From positions 39,855 to 103,854 of the forward strand of contig DAIDME010000045.1 of the NCBI GenBank assembly GCA_027449125.1: a DNA stretch of 64,000 bases. The letters are read 5' to 3'. The position numbers were made by a program, and so were the translations under genes. Below are positions 1 through 8,751 of this stretch, in pieces. Source of the DNA: Solirubrobacterales bacterium (GTDB lineage: Bacteria > Actinomycetota > Thermoleophilia > Solirubrobacterales > Solirubrobacteraceae). Every line of letters begins with the position of its first letter. Position 1 is the first letter of the stretch. Below the pieces are notes generated by a model, which saw nothing but the letters and a program-made list of their open reading frames with translations, did not search any database and was not told where the DNA came from.

Positions 1-1716
1 ATCCGCGAACGCTCACCGGAGCAGGAGATCGCGCGCGCCGGCGGCGCGCAGATCCCCGACGCAGCGCTGCTGGCGGCCGTCAGAGATGCGGGCGGACGCA
101 TCTTGCACGTCCGCGTGCAGCTCCACGCCGACGTGCTGATGCCTGCGGTTCGCGCGCACATGGTCTTCAGTGCGCTCAACGTCCACGGCGAGACGATCGG
201 CAGCGTCCCGACACCCGATGAGATCGAGAACTTCGACGGTCACGAGCTTCAAGCCTGGATCGTCTCCGAGCACGAGGAGGCGGAGCTGGCAAGGACCGCG
301 AGCGGCGTCTCCGACGTCAGTGCAGTCGAGGTGCGAGAGCTGGCGGTGAACGGCAGCGAGAGCGATCTGCCGCCAAGCTCATCCGGAGAGCCCCCGCTTG
401 CTGGCAGCCTCGCCCAAGGGCAGGCGCAGCCCAACACGATCTCAGCGCGTGAGCTGGCGAGCGCGCCAGCTCACGCGGGTGCCCCTACGACGACGGCGGG
501 TCAGCATTCGGCCCGGACCGTCCGCGTAGACGCGGAGCGCCTGGACACGCTGATGCATCTGATGGGCGAGCTCGTCATCCACCGGACAGCCGTTGAGGCG
601 CTCACGGCTTCGATTGACTCCCAGGAGCTGCAGCACGCCGTACAGAACCTCACCCGCAGCTCCCAGGCGCTCCAGTCGATGGTCATGCAGGTGCGGATGA
701 TCCCCGTTGACGTCGTCTTCATGCGCTTCCCGAGACTCGTACGTGACCTGTCGACCAAGCTCGGAAAGGAGATCGAGCTGGAACTCGTCGGTCGTGAGAC
801 GGAGCTGGATCGCACGGTCGTGGACTCGCTCGGAGACCCGCTCGTGCACCTCGTCCGTAACTCTCTGGACCACGGGATCGAGGCGCCAGACGTGCGGGTT
901 GCCGCCGGCAAACCGCCTACGGGCAAGCTCACGATCGCCGCTCGGCACGCCGGCGGCAGCGTCGTCATCGAGGTGCGCGACGACGGGCGTGGGGTCGACC
1001 CGGAAGCGATCGCGCTCAAGGCGCTCGAGCGCGGATTGATCGATGCGGAAGCGGCACGGCACGTCGACGCAAGGGCAGCCGTCGAGCTGCTATTCACCCC
1101 CGGCTTCTCGACCGCGGAGGTGACCAGCGACATCTCGGGCCGCGGCGTCGGCATGGACGCGGTCCGCACCAAGATCCGCGAGCTTGGCGGCGAGGTGCTG
1201 ATGGAGTCGGAGCAGGGACGCGGCACCAGCGCCCAGATCCGGCTGCCGCTGACGCTGGCGATCGTGTCCGCGCTTCAGGTGGATGTCGCGGGGGCACCGT
1301 TCGCGATCCCGATCGATCGTGTCGAGCGGACGCTGCGCCTGGACGAACACACCGTTCACCGGGTCGCGGGCCGACGCGTGCTGTCGCTCGACGATGGCGT
1401 GATCCCGCTGCTCGAGGGCGCAGCGACCTTTGGCCGCGCGGCCGCGGGCGCCCACGACCTGGTGGTGATCGTGCGCGGTCAGGACAAGCGCATCGGGCTG
1501 ACGGTGGATGACCTCGTCGGCCAGCGGGAATTGGTTACCCGTCCGCTGCCCGAGGTGGTCTCCGCCGGCCAGCCGGTATCCGGTGGCGCCGTCCTGGCTG
1601 ACGCGCAGATCGCGCTCATCGTCGACTGCGACGCGCTGGCCGGCGGTCTGATCGCGCGCGCCGCGAGGGCCGACGCCCACGAGCGCCGAGAGCCCATTGT
1701 GAGCTCGGGTCGCTGA
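1..1716 (+). CDS. cheA: Chemotaxis histidine kinase CheA (5' end outside window)
   Basis: CheA autophosphorylates and passes phosphate to CheY to control the flagellar motor. The reading frame is open from base 1, so the P1 phosphotransfer domain with the active histidine lies upstream and cannot be judged. The visible 571 residues begin in a CheY-binding P2-like segment (about 1-100), followed by an Ala/Ser/Pro linker. Next come a P3 dimerisation helix pair (about 173-240), the kinase core with N box HLVRNSLDHGIE (about 283), G1 box DDGRG and G2 box GRGVGMDAV (about 380), and a CheW-like P5 domain to the end. The next gene, cheC, starts 44-77 bp downstream, consistent with one operon. The assignment is secure. 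Confidence 0.95.
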   Translation: MRERSPEQEIARAGGAQIPDAALLAAVRDAGGRILHVRVQLHADVLMPAVRAHMVFSALNVHGETIGSVPTPDEIENFDGHELQAWIVSEHEEAELARTASGVSDVSAVEVRELAVNGSESDLPPSSSGEPPLAGSLAQGQAQPNTISARELASAPAHAGAPTTTAGQHSARTVRVDAERLDTLMHLMGELVIHRTAVEALTASIDSQELQHAVQNLTRSSQALQSMVMQVRMIPVDVVFMRFPRLVRDLSTKLGKEIELELVGRETELDRTVVDSLGDPLVHLVRNSLDHGIEAPDVRVAAGKPPTGKLTIAARHAGGSVVIEVRDDGRGVDPEAIALKALERGLIDAEAARHVDARAAVELLFTPGFSTAEVTSDISGRGVGMDAVRTKIRELGGEVLMESEQGRGTSAQIRLPLTLAIVSALQVDVAGAPFAIPIDRVERTLRLDEHTVHRVAGRRVLSLDDGVIPLLEGAATFGRAAAGAHDLVVIVRGQDKRIGLTVDDLVGQRELVTRPLPEVVSAGQPVSGGAVLADAQIALIVDCDALAGGLIARAARADAHERREPIVSSGR

Positions 1717-1793
1717 GCCACGATAGGCAAACCCGCAACCAGAGATACGAGTCACAGCCGATGCCCGACACCCACGCTACCGAGGAGCCCCCA

Positions 1794-2396
1794 GTGACCA
1801 CGCCACTCGACGACATGCAGCTGGATGCGCTGCGTGAACTGGCCAACATCGCCTCCGGGACGGCTGCCACGTCGCTGTCTCAGATGCTTGGCCGCGCCGT
1901 GGATCTCAACGTGCCGAGCGCCCGTGCGCTGTCGCTGGCCGATGCGGTTGACGCCGCCGGGGACCCAACGCAGACGGTCACCGGCATCGCGCTCGGCGTC
2001 GAGGGCGACCTCGCCGGCGCCGTGCTGCTGCTGGTGCCACCAGCCCACGCCGCGACGCTGTGCGAGCTGCTCGGCGTGGAGCCGGGCAGCGAGGTCGGTG
2101 ACTCCGCACTCGGCGAGATCGGCAACATCCTCGGCGCCGCGTACCTGATGGCGCTCGGGTCGATGACCGGACTGACGCTGCTGCCCACATCGCCCGAGGT
2201 CTTCACCGACCTGCTGGGCGCGATCGTGGCTAGCGTGATCGCTGGGGCCATCGGACACGGTGACACCGCGCTCGTGCTCGACTCCGAGCTCGACATCACC
2301 GGCGAGTCGTGCGCGATCTCCTTCATGCTGCTGCCGGAGTCAGGCGGCGTCCACCGGATGCTCGCGCCGCTGGGGCTGGCCGAGTTGCAGTCCTAA
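1794..2396 (+). CDS. cheC: CheY-P phosphatase CheC
   Basis: CheC dephosphorylates CheY-P, and CheD binding usually modulates its activity. Both active-site motifs of the E-x2-N type are present: ELAN near the N-terminus and EIGN about 90 residues later, so both halves look catalytically competent. I chose GTG 1794 because GAGGAG lies 6 bp before it; this gives 200 residues. An in-frame ATG at 1761 would add 11 residues but has no convincing ribosome site. The gene lies between cheA and cheD, as expected for a CheC/CheD pair. The family assignment is strong; the start is less certain. Confidence 0.9.
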   Translation: MTTPLDDMQLDALRELANIASGTAATSLSQMLGRAVDLNVPSARALSLADAVDAAGDPTQTVTGIALGVEGDLAGAVLLLVPPAHAATLCELLGVEPGSEVGDSALGEIGNILGAAYLMALGSMTGLTLLPTSPEVFTDLLGAIVASVIAGAIGHGDTALVLDSELDITGESCAISFMLLPESGGVHRMLAPLGLAELQS

Positions 2397-2414
2397 GGAC
2401 CGGTCCGGCAGCCG

Positions 2415-2927
2415 ATGGAGAATGTGCGCATGGGTGAACTCGCCGTTTCCGCGACGGCCGGTGACGAGCTGGTGGCCATCGGCCTTGGTTCGTGCATTGG
2501 CCTGGCGATCGTGGACCGCAGCGTCGGGGTCGCTGGCCTCGCGCATATCGTCCTGCCCGAGTCGCTGGGCAAGGTCGAGCCAAAGGCAAAGTTCGCGGAC
2601 CTGGCGGTGCCCGAGCTGATCAGGCGGATGCTCAACGCCGGTGGCGTCAAGCGCCGGCTGGAGGCCGTCGTGATCGGTGGCGCGCGCATGTTCAGCGTCG
2701 GCGCCAGCCTGGACATCGGCGCACGCAACGCCGAGGCTGTCCGAGTCGCACTCGAGCGGGAAGGCGTTCCAGTCCGGGCCGAGGAGACGGGCGGCAACCG
2801 CGGACGCACGGCGCGGGTGATCGTCGGCGCCGAGGTCAGCTCGCAGCTCGCCGGCGGATCCCGCACGACGCTGATCGCGCTTCCGCACGCAGCGCGCTCG
2901 ATCACCAAGGCGGGGGCTGGCCGATGA
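2415..2927 (+). CDS. cheD: Chemoreceptor glutamine deamidase CheD
   Basis: CheD deamidates receptor glutamines and partners with CheC. The 170-residue protein has the conserved LGSC segment with Cys27 as presumed nucleophile, and AHIVLP with His44 as the presumed base, at spacing typical of the family. The residue six before the cysteine is Ala21. In the Thermotoga protein, as I recall it, this place holds the triad threonine, so the triad may be altered. The stop overlaps the fliM start as ATGA, which indicates translational coupling. Confidence 0.93.
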   Translation: MENVRMGELAVSATAGDELVAIGLGSCIGLAIVDRSVGVAGLAHIVLPESLGKVEPKAKFADLAVPELIRRMLNAGGVKRRLEAVVIGGARMFSVGASLDIGARNAEAVRVALEREGVPVRAEETGGNRGRTARVIVGAEVSSQLAGGSRTTLIALPHAARSITKAGAGR

Positions 2928-3892
2928 GCGACATCCTCAACGAGGACCGGATCGCGGCGCTGTTCGAAGCGGCCAAGGCGGGCGAGTTGCCAGACTCCAG
3001 CCCGGCCCCGGCGAGGCGCCAGCAACGCATGCGCGCAGTTGACTTCTCGCGGCCCACGAAGTTCACGAGCGACCATCAACGCCGGATCACGCGCGCCGTC
3101 GAGACGTTCTGTCTCGGCGCCGCCACACGCCTGACCGCCGAACTGCGCGCGGCTGTCGAGTTCGAGACGCTGAACACCACACAGGTGACGTGGGCGGGAG
3201 CCCAGGCGCTGCTGCCGGCCAACTCCGTGGCGGTGACGATCGTGCTCGAGCCACTGGCGACGCGTGCCCTGATGACGGTGGAGTCGCAGTTCGCGCTGAC
3301 CGCGATCGAAGGTCTCCTCGGCGGGCACACCGACCGCGCCCCCAAACCGCGGCGGTTCACAGAGATCGACTGGACGCTGACAAGGCGCCTGGTCGAGTCA
3401 CTCGTACACCAGCTCTCAGCCGCATTTCACGACCTCGGCGGCAACGTCAGCCTGGTGGTCGACGATATCGCCCAGCAGACCGATGCCACGTCGATCGCAT
3501 CGGTCAGCGAGCCCACGTTCGTGGTCATGGTCGAGGCCCGCCTGGCGGGCCACTCGTCCGCCATCGCGCTGCTACTGCCGTGGACCGCGATCGACCCCAT
3601 AGCGGACCAGGTCGCGGGCCGCGACGAACACCCCGACAACGCAGCCGCAGACTCCGGCATCGGTCGCGCGGTTGCCGCCGCACCGCTGACCATCCGTGCC
3701 GAGGTGGCTGCGCTCGAGCTACCGGTGACCGACGTCCTCGCGCTCGCCCCCGGTAGCGTCGTGCGACTTGGAGCCGCCGCCGGCGACGGGATCTCCGTCT
3801 TCGCCGAGAACGTGCGGATCGCGCGCGCACAGCCCGGCGCCAACGGCCTGCGTCGCGCGATCCAGGTGATCGCACAGGAAGTGGACGACTAG
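2924..3892 (+). CDS. fliM: Flagellar C-ring switch protein FliM
   Basis: FliM forms the switch ring and receives CheY-P. The 322-residue protein opens with an ILNEDRIAALF segment that matches the family's CheY-binding motif (LSQxEIDALL type). A CheC-like middle domain follows, and a SpoA/FliN-like C-terminal domain ends the protein. The ATG at 2924 overlaps the cheD stop. An open frame extends much farther upstream but only reads cheD out of frame, so the longer version is rejected. The stop shares a base with the GTG of the next gene (TAGTG). Confidence 0.93.
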   Translation: MSDILNEDRIAALFEAAKAGELPDSSPAPARRQQRMRAVDFSRPTKFTSDHQRRITRAVETFCLGAATRLTAELRAAVEFETLNTTQVTWAGAQALLPANSVAVTIVLEPLATRALMTVESQFALTAIEGLLGGHTDRAPKPRRFTEIDWTLTRRLVESLVHQLSAAFHDLGGNVSLVVDDIAQQTDATSIASVSEPTFVVMVEARLAGHSSAIALLLPWTAIDPIADQVAGRDEHPDNAAADSGIGRAVAAAPLTIRAEVAALELPVTDVLALAPGSVVRLGAAAGDGISVFAENVRIARAQPGANGLRRAIQVIAQEVDD

Positions 3893-4848
3893 TGCCCACG
3901 GACGCCACCCAGCACGAAGCCCTCGTTCACCTCGGAGCATCCACCGCCGAGGCGGTGGCCCGTGTCCTCGACACTTTCGTGCCAGACGGCGTGATCCGCG
4001 GCGAGGCGAGCGTCATCTCCGACGGACAGAGCCCGTTTGCAAACCTGCCGCCCGGCGGCGTCGCAGCGTCGGTGCGCTACGTCAACGGAGTGACCGGCGC
4101 AAACGTGTTCCTGATGACCCCGCGCTGTGCGCGTGCCCTTGCACAGGCCATGGGGGTGCCCGACGCCGACGACGACGAGCTCGGCGAGCTCGAGATGTCC
4201 GCTGTCGGCGAGGCCTCGAACCAGATGCTCGCGACTGCCGCAGCCGCGATCAGTGTGGTGATCGGCCAGGAGATTGACATCGCGCCGCCGGACGTGCGGC
4301 TGCTGACTCCAGACACCGACCCAGACGAAGCGTGGGGCACGGCACCGCACGCCTGCTCAACCTCGTTTACGATCGCCGGCGAACCGTGTCGGCTCGTGCA
4401 GCTGGTGCCCAACGCGTTCGTGGTACGCATGGCGCGGGCACTCGACGAACTCGCCGTGGAGCACACCCCGGTCGTCCACGACGCTGACGCCGGCGAGGAC
4501 CCGGGTGCGGGCGCGGCAAGCAGCGCCGTACCGATCACTCAGAAGCTGAGCGACATGAAGCTTCGCTTCTGGGCTGAGCTCGGTCGCACCGAGCTGCCGA
4601 TCGGCGTCGCGCTGGAGCTGCCCGGTGGCGCTGTAGTCGACCTCGATCGCACCGCCGACGCGCCGGTCGACCTGTTCGTGAACGGCCTCTGCTTCGGCCA
4701 CGGCAAGCTGCTCGTCACCGCGGACGGCGAGTGGGCGATTGAGGTCGTGGCGCTGACCCGCCCGACGATCCGCAGGCCGGCACTGGTCGGCGGCGCCGGC
4801 CTGGTCCCGGCTCACGACCGCATCGAAACCCAGAAAGGAAGCAACTGA
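3892..4848 (+). CDS. fliY: Flagellar switch protein FliY (CheC-like phosphatase fused to FliN)
   Basis: FliY combines a CheC/CheX-like phosphatase region with a FliN/SpoA C-terminal domain and sits in the switch complex. The 318-residue product has one clear E-x2-N motif (EASN, about residue 105) and a terminal FliN-like domain (about 235-295). The first half-site, expected near residues 8-20, reads HLGASTAE and lacks the Glu and Asn, so only one phosphatase centre appears intact. The FliM-type N-terminal CheY-binding peptide is also absent. GTG 3892 overlaps the fliM stop. A plain fliN is not present in the window, so this protein probably provides that function. Confidence 0.88.
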   Translation: MPTDATQHEALVHLGASTAEAVARVLDTFVPDGVIRGEASVISDGQSPFANLPPGGVAASVRYVNGVTGANVFLMTPRCARALAQAMGVPDADDDELGELEMSAVGEASNQMLATAAAAISVVIGQEIDIAPPDVRLLTPDTDPDEAWGTAPHACSTSFTIAGEPCRLVQLVPNAFVVRMARALDELAVEHTPVVHDADAGEDPGAGAASSAVPITQKLSDMKLRFWAELGRTELPIGVALELPGGAVVDLDRTADAPVDLFVNGLCFGHGKLLVTADGEWAIEVVALTRPTIRRPALVGGAGLVPAHDRIETQKGSN

Positions 4849-4849
4849 A

Positions 4850-5209
4850 ATGGCCCGTGTACTCATCGTCGACGACGCAGCCTTCATGCGCAAGCTGCTC
4901 AACGACGCGCTCACAAACGGTGGTCACGAGGTCGTCGGCGAAGCCGCCAACGGCAACGAGGCGGTGGCCCGCTGGCAGGAGCTCCATCCAGAGCTGACGA
5001 CGCTCGACATCACCATGCCGGACAAGGACGGCCTGACGGCGCTGTCGGAGATCATGGCGATCGACCCGTCAGCGAAGGTGATCATGTGCTCAGCGCTCGG
5101 CCAGGAGGGCAAGGTCCTGGAGGCTGTCAAGCTCGGCGCAAAGGACTTCGTGGTCAAGCCGTTCCAGCCCCCGCGGGTGCTGGAGGCCGTCGAGAAGGCG
5201 CTCGCCTGA
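4850..5209 (+). CDS. cheY: Chemotaxis response regulator CheY
   Basis: This is a single receiver domain of 119 residues that, when phosphorylated, binds the switch. The acid pocket is Asp8/Asp9, the phosphoacceptor is Asp53, the switch residue is Ser81 (where Thr is more usual) and the invariant lysine is Lys103. AAGGAAG lies just upstream of the ATG, and the start is one base after the fliY stop. Its position inside the switch-gene operon beside two phosphatases supports a motor role over a general regulator. Confidence 0.93.
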   Translation: MARVLIVDDAAFMRKLLNDALTNGGHEVVGEAANGNEAVARWQELHPELTTLDITMPDKDGLTALSEIMAIDPSAKVIMCSALGQEGKVLEAVKLGAKDFVVKPFQPPRVLEAVEKALA

Positions 5210-5295
5210 ACCCAGCCGGCGCACCGCCCGGCGCTCGCGCTCGAGTGGGATCGCCGCGCAGGCCGCCCTGCCGGGCCCGGAATCCCTGCCAGCCC

Positions 5296-5323
5296 TAAAG
5301 CTGGACGGCCCATCGGTCGATTA
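5296..5323 (+). promoter_or_regulatory. Weak sigma-28-like promoter candidate before fliO
   Basis: TAAAG at 5296-5300 and GTCGATTA at 5316-5323 resemble the sigma-28 -35 and -10 elements. The spacer after TAAA is 16 rather than 15 bases, and the -10 box matches 6 of 8. It lies in the 147-bp gap before fliO, the largest gap in the operon. It is much weaker than the three matches farther on and may be chance. Confidence 0.3.
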
Positions 5324-5356
5324 CCTGGGTGACCTCATTGCCGTAGGTCTCCCTCG

Positions 5357-5905
5357 ATGAAACGCTTCACGTGCTCACGTGGCGTGCGCCTGACGTGCGC
5401 CGCCACAACCATCTCGTGCCTTTCCGTCATCTGGCAGGCCTCACCAGCGCTGGCCGCGACCGACGCGGCTCGCTTCGGCGCTAACCGCCCACTGCACCTG
5501 TCAAGCGCGGCGGCGCCGCACGCGGTGACCAGCGGTCTCAGTGGCACGATCGTCCGCACCGTGGTGGCGCTGTTGATTGTGATCGCCGTGATCTACGGGC
5601 TGACGTGGCTCCTCAAGCAGTCGCGCGCCACACGCAACCCCACCATGGGTGAGGGGCTTGCGCAGATCGCATCGCTCCCACTCGGGCCGAACCGCTCGGT
5701 GACGCTGGTCCGAGTCGGCGCCGAGCTGCACCTGCTGGGCGTCGCCGACCACTCGATCAGCCCGATCAGAGTCTTCAACGAGGAGGAGGCCTACGAGCTC
5801 GGCATCCCGTTCGACCCTGAAGACGTCCCATCGCACGCACCAGCCACCGGCGCGCAGACGGCGTACCGGCTCGTCGACGCGCTACGTCGCCTGACCGTCC
5901 GTTAG
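5357..5905 (+). CDS. fliO: Flagellar biosynthesis protein FliO
   Basis: FliO helps assemble the FliP export-gate ring. The 182-residue protein starts with a signal-peptide-like segment ending near ALAA (about residue 34). It has one strong membrane helix (about 67-87, VVALLIVIAVIYGLTWLL), followed by a cytoplasmic domain with the LPLGPNRSVTLVRVG pattern typical of FliO. The gap to fliP is only 9 bp. FliO proteins diverge widely, but the topology, the motif and the place directly before fliP make the call sound. Confidence 0.85.
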   Translation: MKRFTCSRGVRLTCAATTISCLSVIWQASPALAATDAARFGANRPLHLSSAAAPHAVTSGLSGTIVRTVVALLIVIAVIYGLTWLLKQSRATRNPTMGEGLAQIASLPLGPNRSVTLVRVGAELHLLGVADHSISPIRVFNEEEAYELGIPFDPEDVPSHAPATGAQTAYRLVDALRRLTVR

Positions 5906-5914
5906 GACCAGCCA

Positions 5915-6550
5915 GTGAAGATCGACACCTCCAACGCCGTTCAGATCCTGCTGCTCGTCGGCGGCCTCTCGCTGGTCCCCGCGCTGCTCTTCGTGGTCAC
6001 CGGCTTCAGTCGGATCCTGATCGTTCTGGGCTTCATCCGCACCGCCATTGGGACGTCCACCACACCCCCCAATCAGGTCCTCGTCGGGATCGCACTGTTC
6101 CTCACCCTGTTCGTCATGATGCCCACGATCAACGCGATCAAGAAGACCGCGTGGGACCCACTACAGCACCACCAGATCAGCGACACACAGGCCCTCACAC
6201 GAGCTGAGCAGCCACTGCGTCAATTCATGTTCCAGCAGACTGGCGCCAACGAGCTCTCACTCTTCGTGAACCTCTCGAAGATTGCGACGCCGCACACCGA
6301 GGGCCAGGTTCCGACCTACGTTCTCATCCCTGCCTTCATCATGAGTGAGATGAAGACGGCCTTCGAGATCGGCTTCCTGATCTTCCTCCCCTTCCTGATC
6401 ATCGACTTGATCGTGAGCTCGACACTGATGAGCATGGGCATGGTGATGTTGCCGCCGACATTCATCTCCATGCCGTTCAAGATCCTGCTCTTCGTCCTCG
6501 TCGACGGCTGGGACCTGGTCGCTCGCGCGCTCGTTTCGAGCTTCCACTGA
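5915..6550 (+). CDS. fliP: Flagellar export gate protein FliP
   Basis: FliP is the core of the type III export gate in the inner membrane. The 211-residue protein is highly typical: early GFSRILIVLGFIRTAIG, then TPPNQVLVGIALFLT, PAFIMSEMKTAFEIGF and PPTFISMPFKILLFVLVDGW. The hydrophobic segments fit four helices. It starts with GTG 5915, 9 bp after fliO. It is somewhat shorter at the N-terminus than proteobacterial FliP, which carries a cleaved signal sequence. Confidence 0.97.
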   Translation: MKIDTSNAVQILLLVGGLSLVPALLFVVTGFSRILIVLGFIRTAIGTSTTPPNQVLVGIALFLTLFVMMPTINAIKKTAWDPLQHHQISDTQALTRAEQPLRQFMFQQTGANELSLFVNLSKIATPHTEGQVPTYVLIPAFIMSEMKTAFEIGFLIFLPFLIIDLIVSSTLMSMGMVMLPPTFISMPFKILLFVLVDGWDLVARALVSSFH

Positions 6551-6576
6551 TGCTCGGGACGAGGTGAAGACAGCCG

Positions 6577-6849
6577 ATGAGCCAGGATATCGTTGTCAAT
6601 CTGGCCACACAGGCGATGACCTTGGCCTTTGAGGTGGCTGGGCCGATCCTGCTGGTAGGTCTCGTCATCGGTCTCGCCGTGAGCCTCTTCCAGGCTGTGA
6701 CCCAGATCCAAGAGCAGTCACTGTCGTTCATCCCGAAGATTGTCGGCATGGCCGTCCTCATCGTAGTTCTCGGTCCGTGGATGATGGACAGGCTCATCAA
6801 CTACGTGACAAACCTCTACGTGGCGATTCCCTCTCTCTTGGGCCGATGA
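6577..6849 (+). CDS. fliQ: Flagellar export gate protein FliQ
   Basis: This is a 90-residue, two-helix membrane protein of the export gate. The first helix holds GPILLVGLVIGLAVSLFQAVTQIQEQSLSF, of which the FQAxTQIQEQ core is diagnostic for FliQ. A second helix follows around 55-75. Its stop overlaps the ATG of fliR (ATGA at 6846-6849), indicating translational coupling within the fliPQR block. Confidence 0.96.
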   Translation: MSQDIVVNLATQAMTLAFEVAGPILLVGLVIGLAVSLFQAVTQIQEQSLSFIPKIVGMAVLIVVLGPWMMDRLINYVTNLYVAIPSLLGR

Positions 6850-7640
6850 CCACAGCGCAGCTGACACAGCTACTGTCGGGCATCGGCGCCAGAAATGTGT
6901 TTGCGTTCTTCCTGGTGTTCGCCCGGATCACGCCTCTCTTCATCGTGGCGCCCGCATTCTCATCACAGATGCTGCTCCCGACGGTGCGCACAGTACTGGC
7001 ACTCGCCCTCACGTTCGGCCTGGCGCCGCTGGCGATGCACGGTCAGTCGATCCCGGAGAGCGTCCTGCCGGTCGCAGGTCTGCTGGTCGAGAACTTCCTG
7101 GTGGGGCTCGGCCTGGCTTACACGATCGCCTGCATATTCGGAGCCATCCAGGCAGCTGGTGTGCTGGCCGACGCCTTTGGCGGCTTCTCGTTCGGCGCCA
7201 CCGTGGACCCGCTCGACGGCAACCCGGGTGGGACGCTCACGAACCTCTACACGATGATCGGGCTCGCAACGTTCCTCGTGATAGGCGGGGATGCCTGGAC
7301 CGTGCGCGGCCTCAGCGCCACCTTCAGAGCCGTCCCGCTGACCGCGGACGTGGCCGTCAGACCCCTCGTGGGCGCTGTTGAAACCGCATCGGCCTCGCTG
7401 CTCGTTGGGGCTGTCGAAATTTCTGCGCCGGTGATGCTGGCCCTGCTCATCACTGACATTGCCCTGGGCGTCATGTCAAAGGTCGTACCGCAGCTGAACG
7501 TGTACGCCGTGGGCTTCACTGTCAAAGTCGGCGTCACTCTGCTGATCGTGGGCGTGTCCCTGCCATTCATCGGCGGCTGGCTGACGAACGCGCTCGAAGG
7601 CTCGCTCTACGGCACGCTGCAGAGTCTCAAAATCGGCTGA
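6846..7640 (+). CDS. fliR: Flagellar export gate protein FliR
   Basis: FliR completes the FliPQR gate. The 264-residue protein has about six hydrophobic segments and FliR features: an early FARITPLFIVAP, GFSFGATVDP in the centre and LLITDIALGVMSKVVPQLNVYAVGF near the C-terminus. The ATG at 6846 overlaps the fliQ stop. A longer frame reaching upstream only overlaps fliQ and is not used. The next gene, flhB, begins three bases after the stop. Confidence 0.96.
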   Translation: MTTAQLTQLLSGIGARNVFAFFLVFARITPLFIVAPAFSSQMLLPTVRTVLALALTFGLAPLAMHGQSIPESVLPVAGLLVENFLVGLGLAYTIACIFGAIQAAGVLADAFGGFSFGATVDPLDGNPGGTLTNLYTMIGLATFLVIGGDAWTVRGLSATFRAVPLTADVAVRPLVGAVETASASLLVGAVEISAPVMLALLITDIALGVMSKVVPQLNVYAVGFTVKVGVTLLIVGVSLPFIGGWLTNALEGSLYGTLQSLKIG

Positions 7641-7643
7641 GAG

Positions 7644-8717
7644 ATGGCACAGAAGGACGACAGGACTGAGAAGGCCACGGCAAAGCGTCGTGGCGATGCG
7701 CGCTCAAAGGGGCAGGTCGCGCGCAGCACCGACATGACGAGCGCGGCCGTGCTGATGGCCGGCCTGGCGGGCGTGGCCCTTGTCGGGCCGACCGTCATGC
7801 ACGCGACGGCCGGCGCGATGATCGACATCTTCGGGCAGGTCGCGAGGCCGCAGAACGCCTACTCAGGGGCTGGCCTGCATGGATTGCTGGGCCTCACGGA
7901 GAACACCTTGCTGCGGACGGTCGCCCCGATAGGTGGTCTGTGCGTGCTTGCCGCGGTGCTCGTCAATCTCCTGCAGGTGGGCTTGCGCTTCACGCCCACT
8001 GCCTTGCGACCAAGCTTCGCCGGCCTGAATCCCATCAACGGATTCCGGAACCTCTTCAGCCTCAAGTCGACGTTCAAACTCGGCAAGGACCTCGTCAAGA
8101 TCGCGATCATCGGAGGCCTTGTGGCACTGGTCCTGGTCCCGGACCTGACGAGGATGGCCGCTGGCGTCGGCACGAGCCCTTATGGAGTCGGCATGCTGAT
8201 GCAGTCCGGAGCGAAGTCCATCGCGCTGCGCGCGGCGGTCGCCTACCTCGTCATCGGCATAGTCGACCTGGTATGGCAGCGCCGACGCTTCGAGAAGGGG
8301 CTGCGCATGACCAAGCAGGAGGTCAAAGACGAGAACAAGCAGCACGACCTGCCGCCTGAGGTGAAGCGTGCGATCCGGCGTAGGCAGTTTCAGCGTGCGC
8401 GCGCCCGCATGATGGCCGCCGTGCCGCGGGCCGACGTCGTGGTCACCAACCCCACGCACTACGCGGTGGCGCTGGAATACAGCGGTCAGCATCCGGCCCC
8501 GCTCGTTGTCGCCAAGGGCCGTGACCACGTGGCCGCCCAGATTCGCAGGATCGCCGAGGAGCACGGCGTGCCGGTCGTTCCCGACCCGCCACTCGCGCGC
8601 GAGTTGTATCGGGTCGTGGACGTTGACCAGATGATCCCCGCCGACCTCTATGCCGCAGTGGCACAGGTACTCGCGTTCGTCTATCGAATGGCCGCACGCA
8701 AGCGAGCGGGCGTATGA
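7644..8717 (+). CDS. flhB: Flagellar export switch protein FlhB
   Basis: FlhB controls the switch in export substrate from rod/hook to filament. The 357-residue protein begins with the usual basic KTEKATAKRR-like stretch, has four membrane helices (to about residue 215), and ends in the cytoplasmic FlhBc domain. The autocleavage motif NPTH is intact at residues 269-272, so normal self-cleavage between Asn269 and Pro270 is expected. It ends 34 bp before the flhA start. Confidence 0.96.
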   Translation: MAQKDDRTEKATAKRRGDARSKGQVARSTDMTSAAVLMAGLAGVALVGPTVMHATAGAMIDIFGQVARPQNAYSGAGLHGLLGLTENTLLRTVAPIGGLCVLAAVLVNLLQVGLRFTPTALRPSFAGLNPINGFRNLFSLKSTFKLGKDLVKIAIIGGLVALVLVPDLTRMAAGVGTSPYGVGMLMQSGAKSIALRAAVAYLVIGIVDLVWQRRRFEKGLRMTKQEVKDENKQHDLPPEVKRAIRRRQFQRARARMMAAVPRADVVVTNPTHYAVALEYSGQHPAPLVVAKGRDHVAAQIRRIAEEHGVPVVPDPPLARELYRVVDVDQMIPADLYAAVAQVLAFVYRMAARKRAGV

Positions 8718-8751
8718 CCACACCTACGCGGCCCCGGGCCGGGAGGCGCTG

